Positions 1-8,001 of a stretch of 64,000 bases of DNA are shown one piece after another; position 1 is the first letter of the stretch, and every line of letters begins with the position of its first letter. The position numbers and the translations under genes were made by a program. The notes under the pieces are model-generated. The model was not told the origin of the DNA. It saw only the letters and a program-made list of their open reading frames with translations, and ran no database searches. Source of the DNA: Sphingomonas soli NBRC 100801 (GTDB lineage Bacteria > Pseudomonadota > Alphaproteobacteria > Sphingomonadales > Sphingomonadaceae); assembly GCF_001591025.1 (NCBI RefSeq), contig NZ_BCTZ01000019.1:1-64000 (forward strand), read 5' to 3'.

Positions 1-29
1 TTGCCTCCAGCGATACCGTCTGGGGCTGG

Positions 30-75
30 CCCCCTCCTCCGCTTCGCGGTCCCCCTCCCCCTCCGGGGGAGGATT
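30..75. repeat. C/T-rich REP-like repeat (family D), half copy
   Basis: A pyrimidine-rich stretch with a small hairpin (cctccgcttcgcgg) followed by CCCCCTCCCCCTCCGGGGGA, just downstream of the phoH stop. The same units recur as an inverted pair near 57107-57230 and, in variant form, at 1287-1315 and 21859-21991. The partner copy may lie beyond the left edge. The function is unknown. By position it could act as a transcript-end hairpin for phoH. Confidence 0.5.
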
Positions 76-83
76 GCGTGTGG

Positions 84-1091
84 CTACGCATTGGCGCCCT
101 CATAGGCATGGACGATGCGACCGACGATCGGGTGGCGCACGACGTCCTGCGTGGAGAAGCGCACCGTGGAGATGCCTTCGATCCCCTCCAGCTTGCTGAC
201 CGCGTCGTTGAGGCCCGAGGCGGCGGGGCCACCGGGCAGATCGGTCTGGTTGGGATCGCCGCAGATCACCATCCGGCTGTTCTGGCCGAAGCGCGTCAGG
301 AACATCTTCATCTGTGCGGGCGTGGTGTTCTGCGCCTCGTCGAGGATGACGAAGGCATCGGCGAGCGTGCGGCCGCGCATGAAGGCGATCGGCGCGATCT
401 CGATCTCGCCCGATGCGATGCGCCGCTCGACCTGTTCGGCGGGAAGGCAATCATAGAGCGCGTCGTAGATCGGGCGGAGATAGGGATCGACCTTCTCCTT
501 CATGTCGCCTGGCAGGAAGCCGAGCCGCTCCCCGGCCTCGACCGCGGGGCGCGAGAGTATCAGGCGCTGGACGCTGCCGGTGATGAGCTGGGCGACGGCC
601 TGCGCCACCGCGAGATAGGTCTTGCCGGTGCCCGCCGGCCCCAATGCGAAGATCATGTCGTTCGACACCAGCTCGCGCATATAATGCGCCTGGGTTAGCG
701 AGCGCGGCACGATCGTCTTCTTGCGGGTGCGGATCATGATGCCGGGGGGGGCATTGCCATTCGCCACCTCGGCCTTGACGATGCCGGTGAACATCGGCTC
801 GCTCGACATGGCGATCACCGCCTCGATCAGCCCGGTATCGATCTCCTCGCCCCGGATCACGCGGCTGTGCAGTTCCTGCAGCACTTCGCGGGCGTGCGCG
901 ACCGCCTCTGCCGAGCCTTCGATCTGCACCTTCTGGCCGCGGGCATGGATATAGACGCCGAGCCGCTCTTCGAGTGCGAGGAGGTTGCTGTCGAACTCCC
1001 CGAACAATTGCGGCAGGAGCTGGGGCTTGTCGAACGTCACCTCGGTACGGGAGCGATCCCCGGACTGGGCCTGGACAGGCTTGCGGCTCAT
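84..1091 (-). CDS. phoH: PhoH family protein (PhoH-like ATPase)
   Basis: 335 aa. This is a PhoH-type P-loop NTPase, a cytosolic family related to superfamily-I helicase cores whose role is linked to RNA metabolism and phosphate starvation. An N-terminal KH-like stretch (about residues 20-90) precedes the PhoH domain with Walker A GPAGTGKT and Walker B VILDEAQN. The start at 1091 (MSRKPVQ) is chosen because AAAGGA lies just upstream; the frame stays open upstream to 1241 without a comparable site. In many alphaproteobacteria miaB, phoH and ybeY are adjacent. Here an M61 peptidase gene sits between miaB and phoH, and ybeY would be expected beyond the left edge. Family assignment is secure; cellular role is inferred. 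Confidence 0.95.
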   Translation of the reverse strand: MSRKPVQAQSGDRSRTEVTFDKPQLLPQLFGEFDSNLLALEERLGVYIHARGQKVQIEGSAEAVAHAREVLQELHSRVIRGEEIDTGLIEAVIAMSSEPMFTGIVKAEVANGNAPPGIMIRTRKKTIVPRSLTQAHYMRELVSNDMIFALGPAGTGKTYLAVAQAVAQLITGSVQRLILSRPAVEAGERLGFLPGDMKEKVDPYLRPIYDALYDCLPAEQVERRIASGEIEIAPIAFMRGRTLADAFVILDEAQNTTPAQMKMFLTRFGQNSRMVICGDPNQTDLPGGPAASGLNDAVSKLEGIEGISTVRFSTQDVVRHPIVGRIVHAYEGANA

Positions 1092-1286
1092 GCGATCCTT
1101 TCGGGTTTGCGGTGCGAAGCGCGCGCGCGGGCCATCTGGGCGTAACCGGAAGCGAAGCGGGTGGTTCCGTGGCGCATGTGCGATGTGCAGATTGGCAGAG
1201 CGAATCTCAACAGGACAGCGAATTCGGCGGACGCCGCGCAAAAGCTGTGGAGTGAGGATTTCGGGGCACAGCGATCGGTAGCGCCA

Positions 1287-1315
1287 ATTCCTCCCCCTCC
1301 GGGAGGGGGAGGAAT
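1287..1315. repeat. 29-bp near-perfect palindrome between M61 gene and phoH
   Basis: ATTCCTCCCCCTCC is followed at once by its reverse complement, giving a long GC-rich hairpin 8 bases past the M61 stop codon. It belongs to the same C/T-rich repeat family as 30-75 and 57107-57230. It could end or attenuate the M61 transcript, but no U-run follows on the leftward strand. The remaining bases up to the phoH start at 1091 hold no recognisable gene. Confidence 0.55.
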
Positions 1316-1322
1316 GGGAAGC

Positions 1323-3182
1323 TCAGTCCCGCGTCAGCCAGGCGCGGCGGAAGGCGAGCTGTTCCGGCGTCGGCGTGCCGCCCGCCTTTTCGAGCGTGGT
1401 GAGCGAGAAGCGCGGATCGACGACCGGCGTGATCGTCGCGGTGCCCGGCCCGGCGCGCGTCCTGAACGCGATCGAGACCGGCTGGCCGGGCTTCAGCGCC
1501 TTGACCGCCGCGCGCCAGTCCGCCGCGTTCGCGACCGCCTTGTTGTCGATCGAGACGATCGTGTCGCCGCGATCGAGCCCGGCGGCATAGATCGGGCTGC
1601 CCGGATAGGGGATTTCCTTGAGCGTGACCGAGCCGCTGCTGTCGCCCTCGACATTGTTTGTGCCGATCCATACGGTGTCCGGATTGGCCTGACGCCAGAC
1701 CAGGCCGGCCTGTGCCAGCAGCGGCGCGAAATCGGTGAGCTCGCTGCGCCGGACATGATCGTCGAAATAATGCTTCGCAAAGGCGCGGTCGCCGGTCAGT
1801 TCGGCGAGGCCCGCTTCAAGGTCGGCGGTGGTATAGGGCTTTGCCGGCGCATAATTGCGCTGCGCGGCACCGTTCCGCTTCCACATATGGCGCATATAGG
1901 CGTCGAGATCGGTGCCGAAGCTCTGGCGGAGCTTGAGATCGAGCAGCAGCCCGAGCACCGCGCCATAGGGATAATAGGACGTGAAGATCCGCTCATTGAC
2001 CGGATCGATCGAGGTGGCGGCATCGACATATTGCGCGCGGAGACTCATCTCCTGCGGCGAGCCGTAGCGGCGGCCCGAATTGTTGACGATATGATCGAGC
2101 GTTCCGCCGAGCTGCGCGAGGAACGCGTCGAGCGAGGATTCGCCCGCGCGGTGGATCGCCAGCGGCCCGTAATATTGGGTGAAGCCTTCCGCGAACCACA
2201 AGGACGGGGTGGGATCGGCCTGGGTGAAATCGAAAGGCTCGAGCTCGGCCGGGCGCAGGCGCTCGACATTCCAGGCATGGATGAATTCATGGCTGAGCGT
2301 GCCGAGCTGGGAGAATTTGCCCTCGGCCAGCGAGCGCGGCTGGCTGATGATCGTCGAGTTGCGATGCTCCATGCCGTCACCGCTGATCTGCGGGACATAA
2401 TCGGCAATGAAGGTGTAGGTGCCGAAATCGAATTCGGGCGCGGTGCCCCAGATGCGGATCTGCTCGGCGACGACCTTCTTGGCCTTTTCGGCAAAGGTGT
2501 CGACGTCCGCCGCAGTGTCGGCGCTGTGGACGGCGAGGCGGATCGTCTGGGTCCTGCCGCCCGAATTGACCGTCCATTCGCGCAACTGGAAGTCCGAAAG
2601 CTCGGTCGGGCTGTCGAGCAGATATTGGAGGTGCGGCGCCCAGAAGATGGTGTTGCTGCCCGCGACCGGGGCAAGCTGGGTCGCGATCTTCCATTTGGGA
2701 TCGGCCGCGCGGAAAGTGACGCGGATCGGCCGCTCGTCATAGCCCTTCGCCCAGATCAGCGTGGCCGGCATGTTGAGATGCGCGTGGGTCTGATCGATCT
2801 GCGCATAGGTGCCGTCGCCGCGATCGCCGTAGAGCGTGTAGGAGAAGGTGACGCTGCCGTCATGGTTCGCGACGCGCCAGACATTGGGCTCGGTGCGATC
2901 GATCGCGAGCGCGCGGCCCGCGCCGTCCCTGGCCGAGACCGCATAGACGTTCTTGGCATATTCATGGACCGCGTACCGGCCAGGCGACGAGCGCGCCATG
3001 CTGAACTCGACCGGGCCGGGCTTCAGCTTGCGGTAGGTGACGGCGATGTTCGCTTCGCGGTGCGCGGCATTGTCGAAGCTCAGCTCGTAGGAGACCGGGG
3101 CGTCGGGGCCGGGATCGCGCGCCTGCTGGGCATGCGCGGTGGTGGCGAGGAGAAGGCACGAAAGCGTCAGAAATCGGCGCAT
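1323..3182 (-). CDS. M61 family metallopeptidase with C-terminal PDZ domain
   Basis: 619 aa, predicted periplasmic. A signal peptide (MRRFLTLSCLLLATTAHAQ) leads into the M61 (glycyl aminopeptidase-like) fold. The zinc motif HEFIH is at about residues 298-302, with the downstream Glu in FAEGFTQYYG, and a PDZ domain (GSPIYAAGLDRGDTIVSID) lies near the C-terminus. The start at 3182 has AAGGGATG upstream. The open frame extends 50 codons further, but that part translates a REP element and is rejected. Related proteins hydrolyse peptides with N-terminal Gly or Ala; the natural substrate here is unknown. It sits between miaB and phoH, all leftward. Confidence 0.93.
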   Translation of the reverse strand: MRRFLTLSCLLLATTAHAQQARDPGPDAPVSYELSFDNAAHREANIAVTYRKLKPGPVEFSMARSSPGRYAVHEYAKNVYAVSARDGAGRALAIDRTEPNVWRVANHDGSVTFSYTLYGDRGDGTYAQIDQTHAHLNMPATLIWAKGYDERPIRVTFRAADPKWKIATQLAPVAGSNTIFWAPHLQYLLDSPTELSDFQLREWTVNSGGRTQTIRLAVHSADTAADVDTFAEKAKKVVAEQIRIWGTAPEFDFGTYTFIADYVPQISGDGMEHRNSTIISQPRSLAEGKFSQLGTLSHEFIHAWNVERLRPAELEPFDFTQADPTPSLWFAEGFTQYYGPLAIHRAGESSLDAFLAQLGGTLDHIVNNSGRRYGSPQEMSLRAQYVDAATSIDPVNERIFTSYYPYGAVLGLLLDLKLRQSFGTDLDAYMRHMWKRNGAAQRNYAPAKPYTTADLEAGLAELTGDRAFAKHYFDDHVRRSELTDFAPLLAQAGLVWRQANPDTVWIGTNNVEGDSSGSVTLKEIPYPGSPIYAAGLDRGDTIVSIDNKAVANAADWRAAVKALKPGQPVSIAFRTRAGPGTATITPVVDPRFSLTTLEKAGGTPTPEQLAFRRAWLTRD

Positions 3183-3304
3183 TAAAACATCCCTTTGCGT
3201 TTGGCAGGAATGTGGAGGAGCGGGCGAGGGCTGTCCAGACGTGGTCAGTCGGTTGCGTGGGCCGGGACAAGGTGAATGGGTTGGGATTGACCCGCCCTGC
3301 TTAT

Positions 3305-3385
3305 CGTCATCCCCGCGAAAGCGGGGATCCAAAGCGGCAAGCGGGCCGCCTGTAACCCTGGGTCCCCGCTTTCGCGGGGATGACG
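3305..3385. repeat. REP-like inverted pair (family A)
   Basis: CGTCATCCCCGCGAAAGCGG at 3305 and its reverse complement ending at 3385 frame about 30 unrelated bases. Each arm is itself a hairpin (CCCCGCgaaaGCGGGG). Related pairs occur at 35799-35862, 36776-36855, 43228-43305 and 59724-59787, always in gaps between co-directional genes. This copy lies between the miaB stop and the M61 start. Confidence 0.85.
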
Positions 3386-3404
3386 GCCAAATTGGGGGAG
3401 AGAC

Positions 3405-4709
3405 TCAGATCGCGACGCCCGCCAGGGAATTGGGATCGGCGCGCACGATCTCGACCTCGACCAGATCGCCGATCGCGGCATCGGTCATCAGGTGTACCGA
3501 TTGCAGCCAGGGAGACTTGCCGAGCATCTGGCCGGGAAGCTTGCCCTTGCGCTCGATCAGCACCTGGCAGGTCTTGCCGAGGGTCGCGGCGTTGAACGCG
3601 GCCTGATCGCGGTTGAGCGCCGCCTGGAGCCGCTGGAGGCGGTCGTCCATAACTTCGCCGGGGATGAAACCGTCGGTCATATCCGCCGCCGGGGTGCCTG
3701 GACGCGGCGAATATTTGAAGCTGAAACACTGCGCGTAGCCGACCGCATCGACCAGGCTTAGCGTCTCGGCGAACTCGGCCTCGGTCTCATGCGGGAAGCC
3801 GACGATGAAGTCGCCTGACAGCGCGATATCGGGGCGCGCGGCGCGGACGCGATCGAGGATCTTGAGATAGGAATCGCGCGTGTGGCTGCGGTTCATCGCC
3901 TTGAGCACGCGGTCACTGCCGGCCTGCACCGGCAGGTGCAGGAAAGGCATCAGCTTCTCGACCTCGGCATGGGCGCGAATGAGGCCGTCGCGCATGTCGT
4001 TGGGATGGCTGGTGGTATAACGGATGCGGGCGAGATCGGGGATCTTGTCGAGCGCGGCGATCAGGCCGTGCAGCCCGGTGCCTGCTTCGTCGTCCCACGC
4101 ATTGACGTTCTGCCCCAGCAGCGTGATCTCGCGCGCGCCGGCATCGACCAGCGCCTTGGCTTCGTCGACGATCGCATCGAACGGCCGGCTGACTTCGGCA
4201 CCGCGGGTATAGGGCACGACGCAATAGGTGCAGAATTTGTCGCAGCCTTCCTGGACGGTGAGGAACGCGCCGGGCGCGACCCTTCGGCGGGCGGGCAGCG
4301 CGCCGAACTTGCTGGCGAGCGGCATATCGGTGTCGAGCGCGGATTCGCCGCGCGCCGCCTTGCTGACCAGTTCGGGCAGATTGTGATAGGCCTGCGGGCC
4401 GACCACCACGTCGACCTTGGCGCGGCGGACGATCTCCTCGCCCTCGGCCTGGGCGACGCAGCCGGCGACGGCGATCATCGGATCGTTGCCGTGTTTGCGC
4501 AGGCGGCCGATGTCCGAATAGACCTTTTCGGTCGCCTTTTCGCGGATATGGCAGGTGTTTAGCACGACGAGGTCGGCGGCATTGGCATCGTCGGTTGCGG
4601 TCATGCCCTGAGCGGCCATCAGCTCGGCCATGCGCTCGCCGTCATAGACGTTCATCTGGCAGCCGAACGACTTGACGTGGAAGGTCTTGGGTTTGTGCGG
4701 GGCGTTCAT
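3405..4709 (-). CDS. miaB: tRNA-2-methylthio-N6-dimethylallyladenosine synthase MiaB
   Basis: 434 aa. This radical-SAM methylthiotransferase converts i6A37 to ms2i6A37 in tRNAs reading UNN codons. It has an N-terminal MTTase domain with the three auxiliary cluster cysteines (SFGCQMN, NTCHIRE, AGCVAQ), the radical-SAM motif CDKFCTYC, and a C-terminal TRAM domain ending VEIVRADPNSLAG. Length is normal for the family. It is separated from the downstream M61 gene by a REP pair. Its two [4Fe-4S] clusters make it a client of the suf and nfuA functions encoded elsewhere in the window. Confidence 0.98.
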   Translation of the reverse strand: MNAPHKPKTFHVKSFGCQMNVYDGERMAELMAAQGMTATDDANAADLVVLNTCHIREKATEKVYSDIGRLRKHGNDPMIAVAGCVAQAEGEEIVRRAKVDVVVGPQAYHNLPELVSKAARGESALDTDMPLASKFGALPARRRVAPGAFLTVQEGCDKFCTYCVVPYTRGAEVSRPFDAIVDEAKALVDAGAREITLLGQNVNAWDDEAGTGLHGLIAALDKIPDLARIRYTTSHPNDMRDGLIRAHAEVEKLMPFLHLPVQAGSDRVLKAMNRSHTRDSYLKILDRVRAARPDIALSGDFIVGFPHETEAEFAETLSLVDAVGYAQCFSFKYSPRPGTPAADMTDGFIPGEVMDDRLQRLQAALNRDQAAFNAATLGKTCQVLIERKGKLPGQMLGKSPWLQSVHLMTDAAIGDLVEVEIVRADPNSLAGVAI

Positions 4710-4761
4710 GATGGCGGGCCTATAGCGGCGAAGCCTCGTTTAGTCAGCGCTATTGAGTCAC

Positions 4762-4788
4762 TGTCATGCTGAACTTGTTTCAGCATCC
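4762..4788 (+). repeat. REP-like repeat, left copy framing the GIY-YIG gene (family B)
   Basis: TGTCATGCTGAACTTGTTTC continuing AGCATCC is a 27-bp imperfect palindrome. Its reverse complement recurs at 5136-5162 with two mismatches, so the two copies frame the GIY-YIG gene as an inverted pair. Confidence 0.8.
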
Positions 4789-4809
4789 AAGGCGCAGCAG
4801 CATCCGGCG

Positions 4810-5121
4810 ATGCCGAGAGACCGCAACCCGTGCGTCTATATCCTCGCGAGCGCGCCGCGCGGTACGGTCTATATCGGGGTGACGTCCGATCTGCCGGGGC
4901 GGCTTTATCAGCACCGGCACGGCGTGACGGAGGGCTTTGCCACGCGCTGCAGGGTGCACCGTCTCGTCTATTTCGAAATGGCTGAAACCATGGATGCGGC
5001 GATCGCGCGCGAGAAGCAGCTCAAGCGCTGGCATCGCGACTGGAAGCTCAACCTGATCGAGCGGCAGAATCCGGAATGGAACGATCTGGCGCCGGTGCTC
5101 GGGATAGCCGAGAGACTGTAG
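4810..5121 (+). CDS. Small GIY-YIG nuclease domain protein
   Basis: 103 aa, a single-domain GIY-YIG protein of the YhbQ/UPF0213-like class. The GIY half is CVYILAS and the YIG half is TVYIGVTSDL, followed by an Arg (GRLYQH). The family's conserved His-rich and Glu positions appear as HRHG and AIAREKQLKRW. The start at 4810 (MPRDRNPC) is preferred. Upstream codons from 4753 (MSHCHAELVSASK) are a translation of the flanking REP copy, and no clear Shine-Dalgarno supports either choice. The gene is an island: it is convergent with plsC, divergent from miaB, and framed by inverted REP copies at 4762-4788 and 5136-5162. Many such proteins are cryptic; an activity on REP hairpins is a hypothesis only. 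Confidence 0.9.
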   Translation: MPRDRNPCVYILASAPRGTVYIGVTSDLPGRLYQHRHGVTEGFATRCRVHRLVYFEMAETMDAAIAREKQLKRWHRDWKLNLIERQNPEWNDLAPVLGIAERL

Positions 5122-5135
5122 CCCGGTTGCACGTT

Positions 5136-5162
5136 GGATGCTGAAACAAGTCCAGCATGACG
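5136..5162 (-). repeat. REP-like repeat, right copy framing the GIY-YIG gene (family B)
   Basis: This is the inverted partner of 4762-4788 (25 of 27 positions agree by eye), starting 14 bases past the GIY-YIG stop codon. The pair plus the gene forms a unit of about 400 bp. Confidence 0.8.
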
Positions 5163-5175
5163 AAGTGCGGGCGGG

Positions 5176-6051
5176 TCAGGAGGCGGCGGGGCTGTCTTCG
5201 CGGACGGCATAGCGGACGGGGGCGACGTCGAAGCGGAAGGGGCGGAGCGGTTTGCCCAGCGCTTCGAGCAGGGCCTCCTCGATCAGCCGGCGGCTTTCGG
5301 CGGCGATGGCCTTGCGGCCGGGGAAATCGGCGGGGAGGAAGGGTTCGAGATAGTGGATGCTCAGCTTGAAGCTGCCCTTGCGCGCGAGGATCCGCTTGGC
5401 GTTGGTCAGGCCGCTTTCGTCGCCGATCCAGCCAATTTCTTCGGCGACCGCACCGTAATCGAGAAATACCGGCTGGACCATTACGCCGGGGGGCGGGGGT
5501 TCGAGCACACGGAGCATTGGTGTCTTGAAGGGCAGCAGCGACTGGCCATCGGTCGTCGTCCCTTCGGGGAAGATCGTGACCGCCCAATTGTCTTCGAGCG
5601 CGAGGCGCAGATCGTTGATCTGTTCGGCAACGCCCAGCCGGTTCTCGCGCTTTACATAGACCGTGCGGTTGAGGTTCGCGAGCCAGCCGACGAGCGGCGC
5701 CTTGGCCAGCTCCGCCTTGGCGATGAAGGCCGTTCCACTCGCGCCGCCCAGCGCCAGGATATCGATCCAGCTCAGATGATTGGCGACGTAGAACACGTCG
5801 CGGCGCAGCGGCACGCCGATCTTTTCCACGCGCGCGCCGACGATGCGGCCAACATTGCCGAGAAACCAGCGCGGCCAGGGCGATGGCAGGCGCAACAGAC
5901 GCCAAAGATAGTGCATCGGCACATGCGTGGTGATCAGCAGCACAAGCAGGAAGATCCGGCCCGACAGGCGCAGTCGCTCGCGCAAGTTCAGCGTGATCGG
6001 CATGCCGCGAGCGGCATCTTGACGCATGCGGTCGGCGCGATTGTCATTCAT
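5176..6051 (-). CDS. plsC: 1-acyl-sn-glycerol-3-phosphate acyltransferase (PlsC family)
   Basis: 291 aa, inner-membrane associated. It transfers an acyl chain to lysophosphatidic acid to make phosphatidic acid. An N-terminal hydrophobic segment (FLLVLLITTHVPMHYL) is followed by the catalytic NHLSWID motif (HX4D) and the FPEGTT glycerophosphate-binding motif. The start at 6051 (MNDNRADR) is plausible but lacks a strong Shine-Dalgarno, and MRQDA or MPITL a few codons later are alternatives. The gene is divergent from the TonB-domain gene at 6144. Some PlsC paralogues acylate ornithine lipids instead (OlsA type), so substrate specificity is not certain. Confidence 0.92.
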   Translation of the reverse strand: MNDNRADRMRQDAARGMPITLNLRERLRLSGRIFLLVLLITTHVPMHYLWRLLRLPSPWPRWFLGNVGRIVGARVEKIGVPLRRDVFYVANHLSWIDILALGGASGTAFIAKAELAKAPLVGWLANLNRTVYVKRENRLGVAEQINDLRLALEDNWAVTIFPEGTTTDGQSLLPFKTPMLRVLEPPPPGVMVQPVFLDYGAVAEEIGWIGDESGLTNAKRILARKGSFKLSIHYLEPFLPADFPGRKAIAAESRRLIEEALLEALGKPLRPFRFDVAPVRYAVREDSPAAS

Positions 6052-6143
6052 GGCACTATTCAAGCGGTGCGGCCCCCGCAAGGCAAGTACTCTTGACGAT
6101 GCCACGGTGGCGCTGCACCGTCCAAAGCAAATTCGGGGAGGGA

Positions 6144-6908
6144 ATGATGCGGATGCTCTTGGTCGTGCTGGCATTGTTCGGAGCGGGGGCGGCGTTGACG
6201 ATCGCGTCTCCCGCCAAGGCTCAGGAGCAGAATGCGTGCACGACCGAAGAGCGCGGCGTAGAGCGAACACGGACGCGTCATTATCGCGTCACCACGCAAA
6301 TCGCCGACTTTCGCAATATCTGTTCTTATCCGATAAAATTCTACTATTGCTTCAGCCCCGCGACCACGCCGTGCACCAACGCCGCGCAATATCTGGTCCG
6401 GAACTTGGTGCCGGGCCAGGAGACTCGCGTTCATAACGACACCGGCGTGTCGGCTTATCTGCACGTCAAGCAGTGCCGGGCAAACGAGCAATTGGTGAAC
6501 GAGCGGAGCATCATCACCGGCGCGACTTGGCTCGAATGCTCAAGCTCGACCGGGGCTCCAGTGGTCGATACCAGCGCGGCATTTACGGGCATGGGCGACA
6601 CCCCCGATTTTGCACTCCCTGAAGTAAAGATGCGTCCCGGACCTCCCCCGATCGGGCTCAACGATTACCCGGCGGACATGGTCCGGATCGGCGCGGAAGG
6701 GCGCACCACCGTGGCGCTCGCCGTCAATGAGGCGGGGCGCGCCACCGGCTGCAAGGTTATCAGGTCCAGCGGGTTTGGTTCGTTCGATCGGGCAACCTGC
6801 CGGGCGCTGATGCTGCGGGGGCGCTTCTTCCCCGCGATCGATGCCGCGGGAAATCCGGTGCGCGGTGTCTACAAGGAATTTAACATGGCTTGGGCCAAGG
6901 GAGGCTGA
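6144..6908 (+). CDS. Secreted Cys-rich protein with C-terminal TonB-like domain
   Basis: 254 aa. A signal peptide (cleavage near PAKAQ-EQ, residue 27) leads into an unrecognised N-terminal region (30-140) with six cysteines at 32, 60, 69, 77, 111 and 132, suggesting disulphides. The C-terminal third (about 165-250) reads as a TonB family C-terminal domain (NDYPADMVRIGAEGRTTVAL, then KVIRSSGFGSFDRATCRAL), with two more cysteines. No N-terminal TonB membrane anchor or proline-rich spanner is present, so it is not a classical TonB. GGGGAGGGA lies right before the tandem ATGs at 6144 and 6147; either may be used. The TonB_C call is confident; function is unknown. Confidence 0.8.
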   Translation: MMRMLLVVLALFGAGAALTIASPAKAQEQNACTTEERGVERTRTRHYRVTTQIADFRNICSYPIKFYYCFSPATTPCTNAAQYLVRNLVPGQETRVHNDTGVSAYLHVKQCRANEQLVNERSIITGATWLECSSSTGAPVVDTSAAFTGMGDTPDFALPEVKMRPGPPPIGLNDYPADMVRIGAEGRTTVALAVNEAGRATGCKVIRSSGFGSFDRATCRALMLRGRFFPAIDAAGNPVRGVYKEFNMAWAKGG

Positions 6909-6918
6909 ACGCGAAGCG

Positions 6919-7341
6919 TCAGTTCTTCCGGTCCAGAGCGACGCCGTACAATTCCATCCGATGATCGACGAGGCGGAAGCCCAGCCGCTCGGCAATCTGC
7001 TTCTGGAGCAGCTCCAATTCCGGATCGACGAATTCGATGACCTTGCCGGTCTCGACGTCGATCAGGTGATCGTGATGGGCTTCGGGTGCGGGCTCGTAGC
7101 GTGCTCGGCCGTCGCCGAAATCGTGGCGGTCGAGGATGCCTGCCTCCTCGAACAGGCGCACGGTGCGATAGACCGTGGCGATCGAGATCCCGGGATCAAT
7201 TGCGGATGCGCGCTCATAGACCTTTTCGACGTCGGGATGGTCCTCGGCATCGGAAAGCACGCGGGCGATCACCTTGCGCTGTTCGGTGATGCGCAGGCCC
7301 TTCTCATGGCAAAGGGCTTCCAGGTCGATCTTGCGTGGCAT
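6919..7341 (-). CDS. fur: Fur family transcriptional regulator
   Basis: 140 aa. A winged-helix domain (KGLRITEQRKVIARVL, and PGISIATVYRTVRLFEEAGI as recognition region) is followed by the dimerisation and metal domain with HHDHLIDVETGKVIEF. It lacks the CxxC zinc pair of E. coli Fur, which is common in alphaproteobacterial Fur/Mur, so it may sense iron or manganese. The start at 7341 (MPRKIDLE) begins the conserved region; upstream codons are not Fur-like. It lies downstream of mucR in the same direction. The two halves are full-length. Confidence 0.93.
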   Translation of the reverse strand: MPRKIDLEALCHEKGLRITEQRKVIARVLSDAEDHPDVEKVYERASAIDPGISIATVYRTVRLFEEAGILDRHDFGDGRARYEPAPEAHHDHLIDVETGKVIEFVDPELELLQKQIAERLGFRLVDHRMELYGVALDRKN

Positions 7342-7454
7342 TGCGATGATGTAGCCATATTGGTCAGCAGGGGGAAGGGCGGTTGAACGCAAAACGCCGA
7401 CCCGGGCTATCGCCCTGGCCGGCGCTTGAAGTCGCTCCCGAGAGGGAGGGGCAG

Positions 7455-7868
7455 TTACCGCTTGCGGCGCTTGGTGCCCAGGCCGATCTTCTTCGCCAGG
7501 GTGCGGCGCTGCTCGGCATAGTTGGGGGCGACCATCGGATAGTCGGCGGGCAGGTTCCACTTGGCGCGATACTGATCAGGGGTCATCTGATAATGCGTCA
7601 TCAGGTGGCGCTTCAGCATCTTGAGCTTCTTGCCATCTTCCAGGCAGACGATGAAATCGGGCTTTACCGACGAGCGGATCGATACGGCGGGCTCCTGCTT
7701 CACTTCCGGCTCGGCGGGCGCGGTGCCCAGAGCGGAAAGCGCGCCATGAACGTTCTGGATCAGTACCGGCAGATCAGAAACAGCAACACTGTTGTTGCTG
7801 ACATGAGCCGCAACGATGTCAGCCGTGAGCGTGACAAGCGTCTCCTGAATGTCCGACATGGTATCCAT
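7455..7868 (-). CDS. mucR: MucR/Ros family transcriptional regulator
   Basis: 137 aa. This is a zinc-finger DNA-binding regulator of the Ros/MucR family, which in alphaproteobacteria represses exopolysaccharide and cell-cycle genes and behaves like an H-NS-type silencer. The finger lies in the second half (FIVCLEDGKKLKMLKRHLMT, then HYQMTPDQYRAKWNLP), followed by the basic tail KKIGLGTKRRKR. The start at 7868 (MDTMSD) is supported by AAAGGAAAAC six bases upstream. The finger uses one visible Cys with a His pair, as in MucR variants with a substituted second cysteine. Its upstream region (7869-7992) is relatively AT-rich, which suits autoregulation. Confidence 0.95.
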   Translation of the reverse strand: MDTMSDIQETLVTLTADIVAAHVSNNSVAVSDLPVLIQNVHGALSALGTAPAEPEVKQEPAVSIRSSVKPDFIVCLEDGKKLKMLKRHLMTHYQMTPDQYRAKWNLPADYPMVAPNYAEQRRTLAKKIGLGTKRRKR

Positions 7869-7977
7869 TGTTTTCCTTTCGACCGTACGAGGCGGGTACA
7901 TTCCACCCTTCGCCGGGCCGTATCGGTCCATTTTGGTCATAAGGCAAGCGCTTAACCTTGCTGTGTGCCAAAATTCC

Positions 7978-8001
7978 CTGAATAGATTGGAATCAATTCA
8001 G
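7978..8001. other. 24-bp AT-rich palindrome over the rimI stop codon
   Basis: CTGAATaGATTggAATCaATTCAG is symmetric except for a pair of A/A positions and the central GG. It covers the last codons of rimI and its TGA. On the plus strand it is followed by TTTTCT, on the minus strand by GGGAATTTT, so it could be a weak bidirectional terminator or an operator upstream of mucR. Confidence 0.4.

Noticed and set aside
1161..3185. 674-codon open frame on the plus strand
   Set aside because: It is antisense to the M61 peptidase, which has a signal peptide and an HExxH site. The frame has Arg/Asp/Gly-rich composition typical of shadow frames in GC-rich DNA and no ribosome site.
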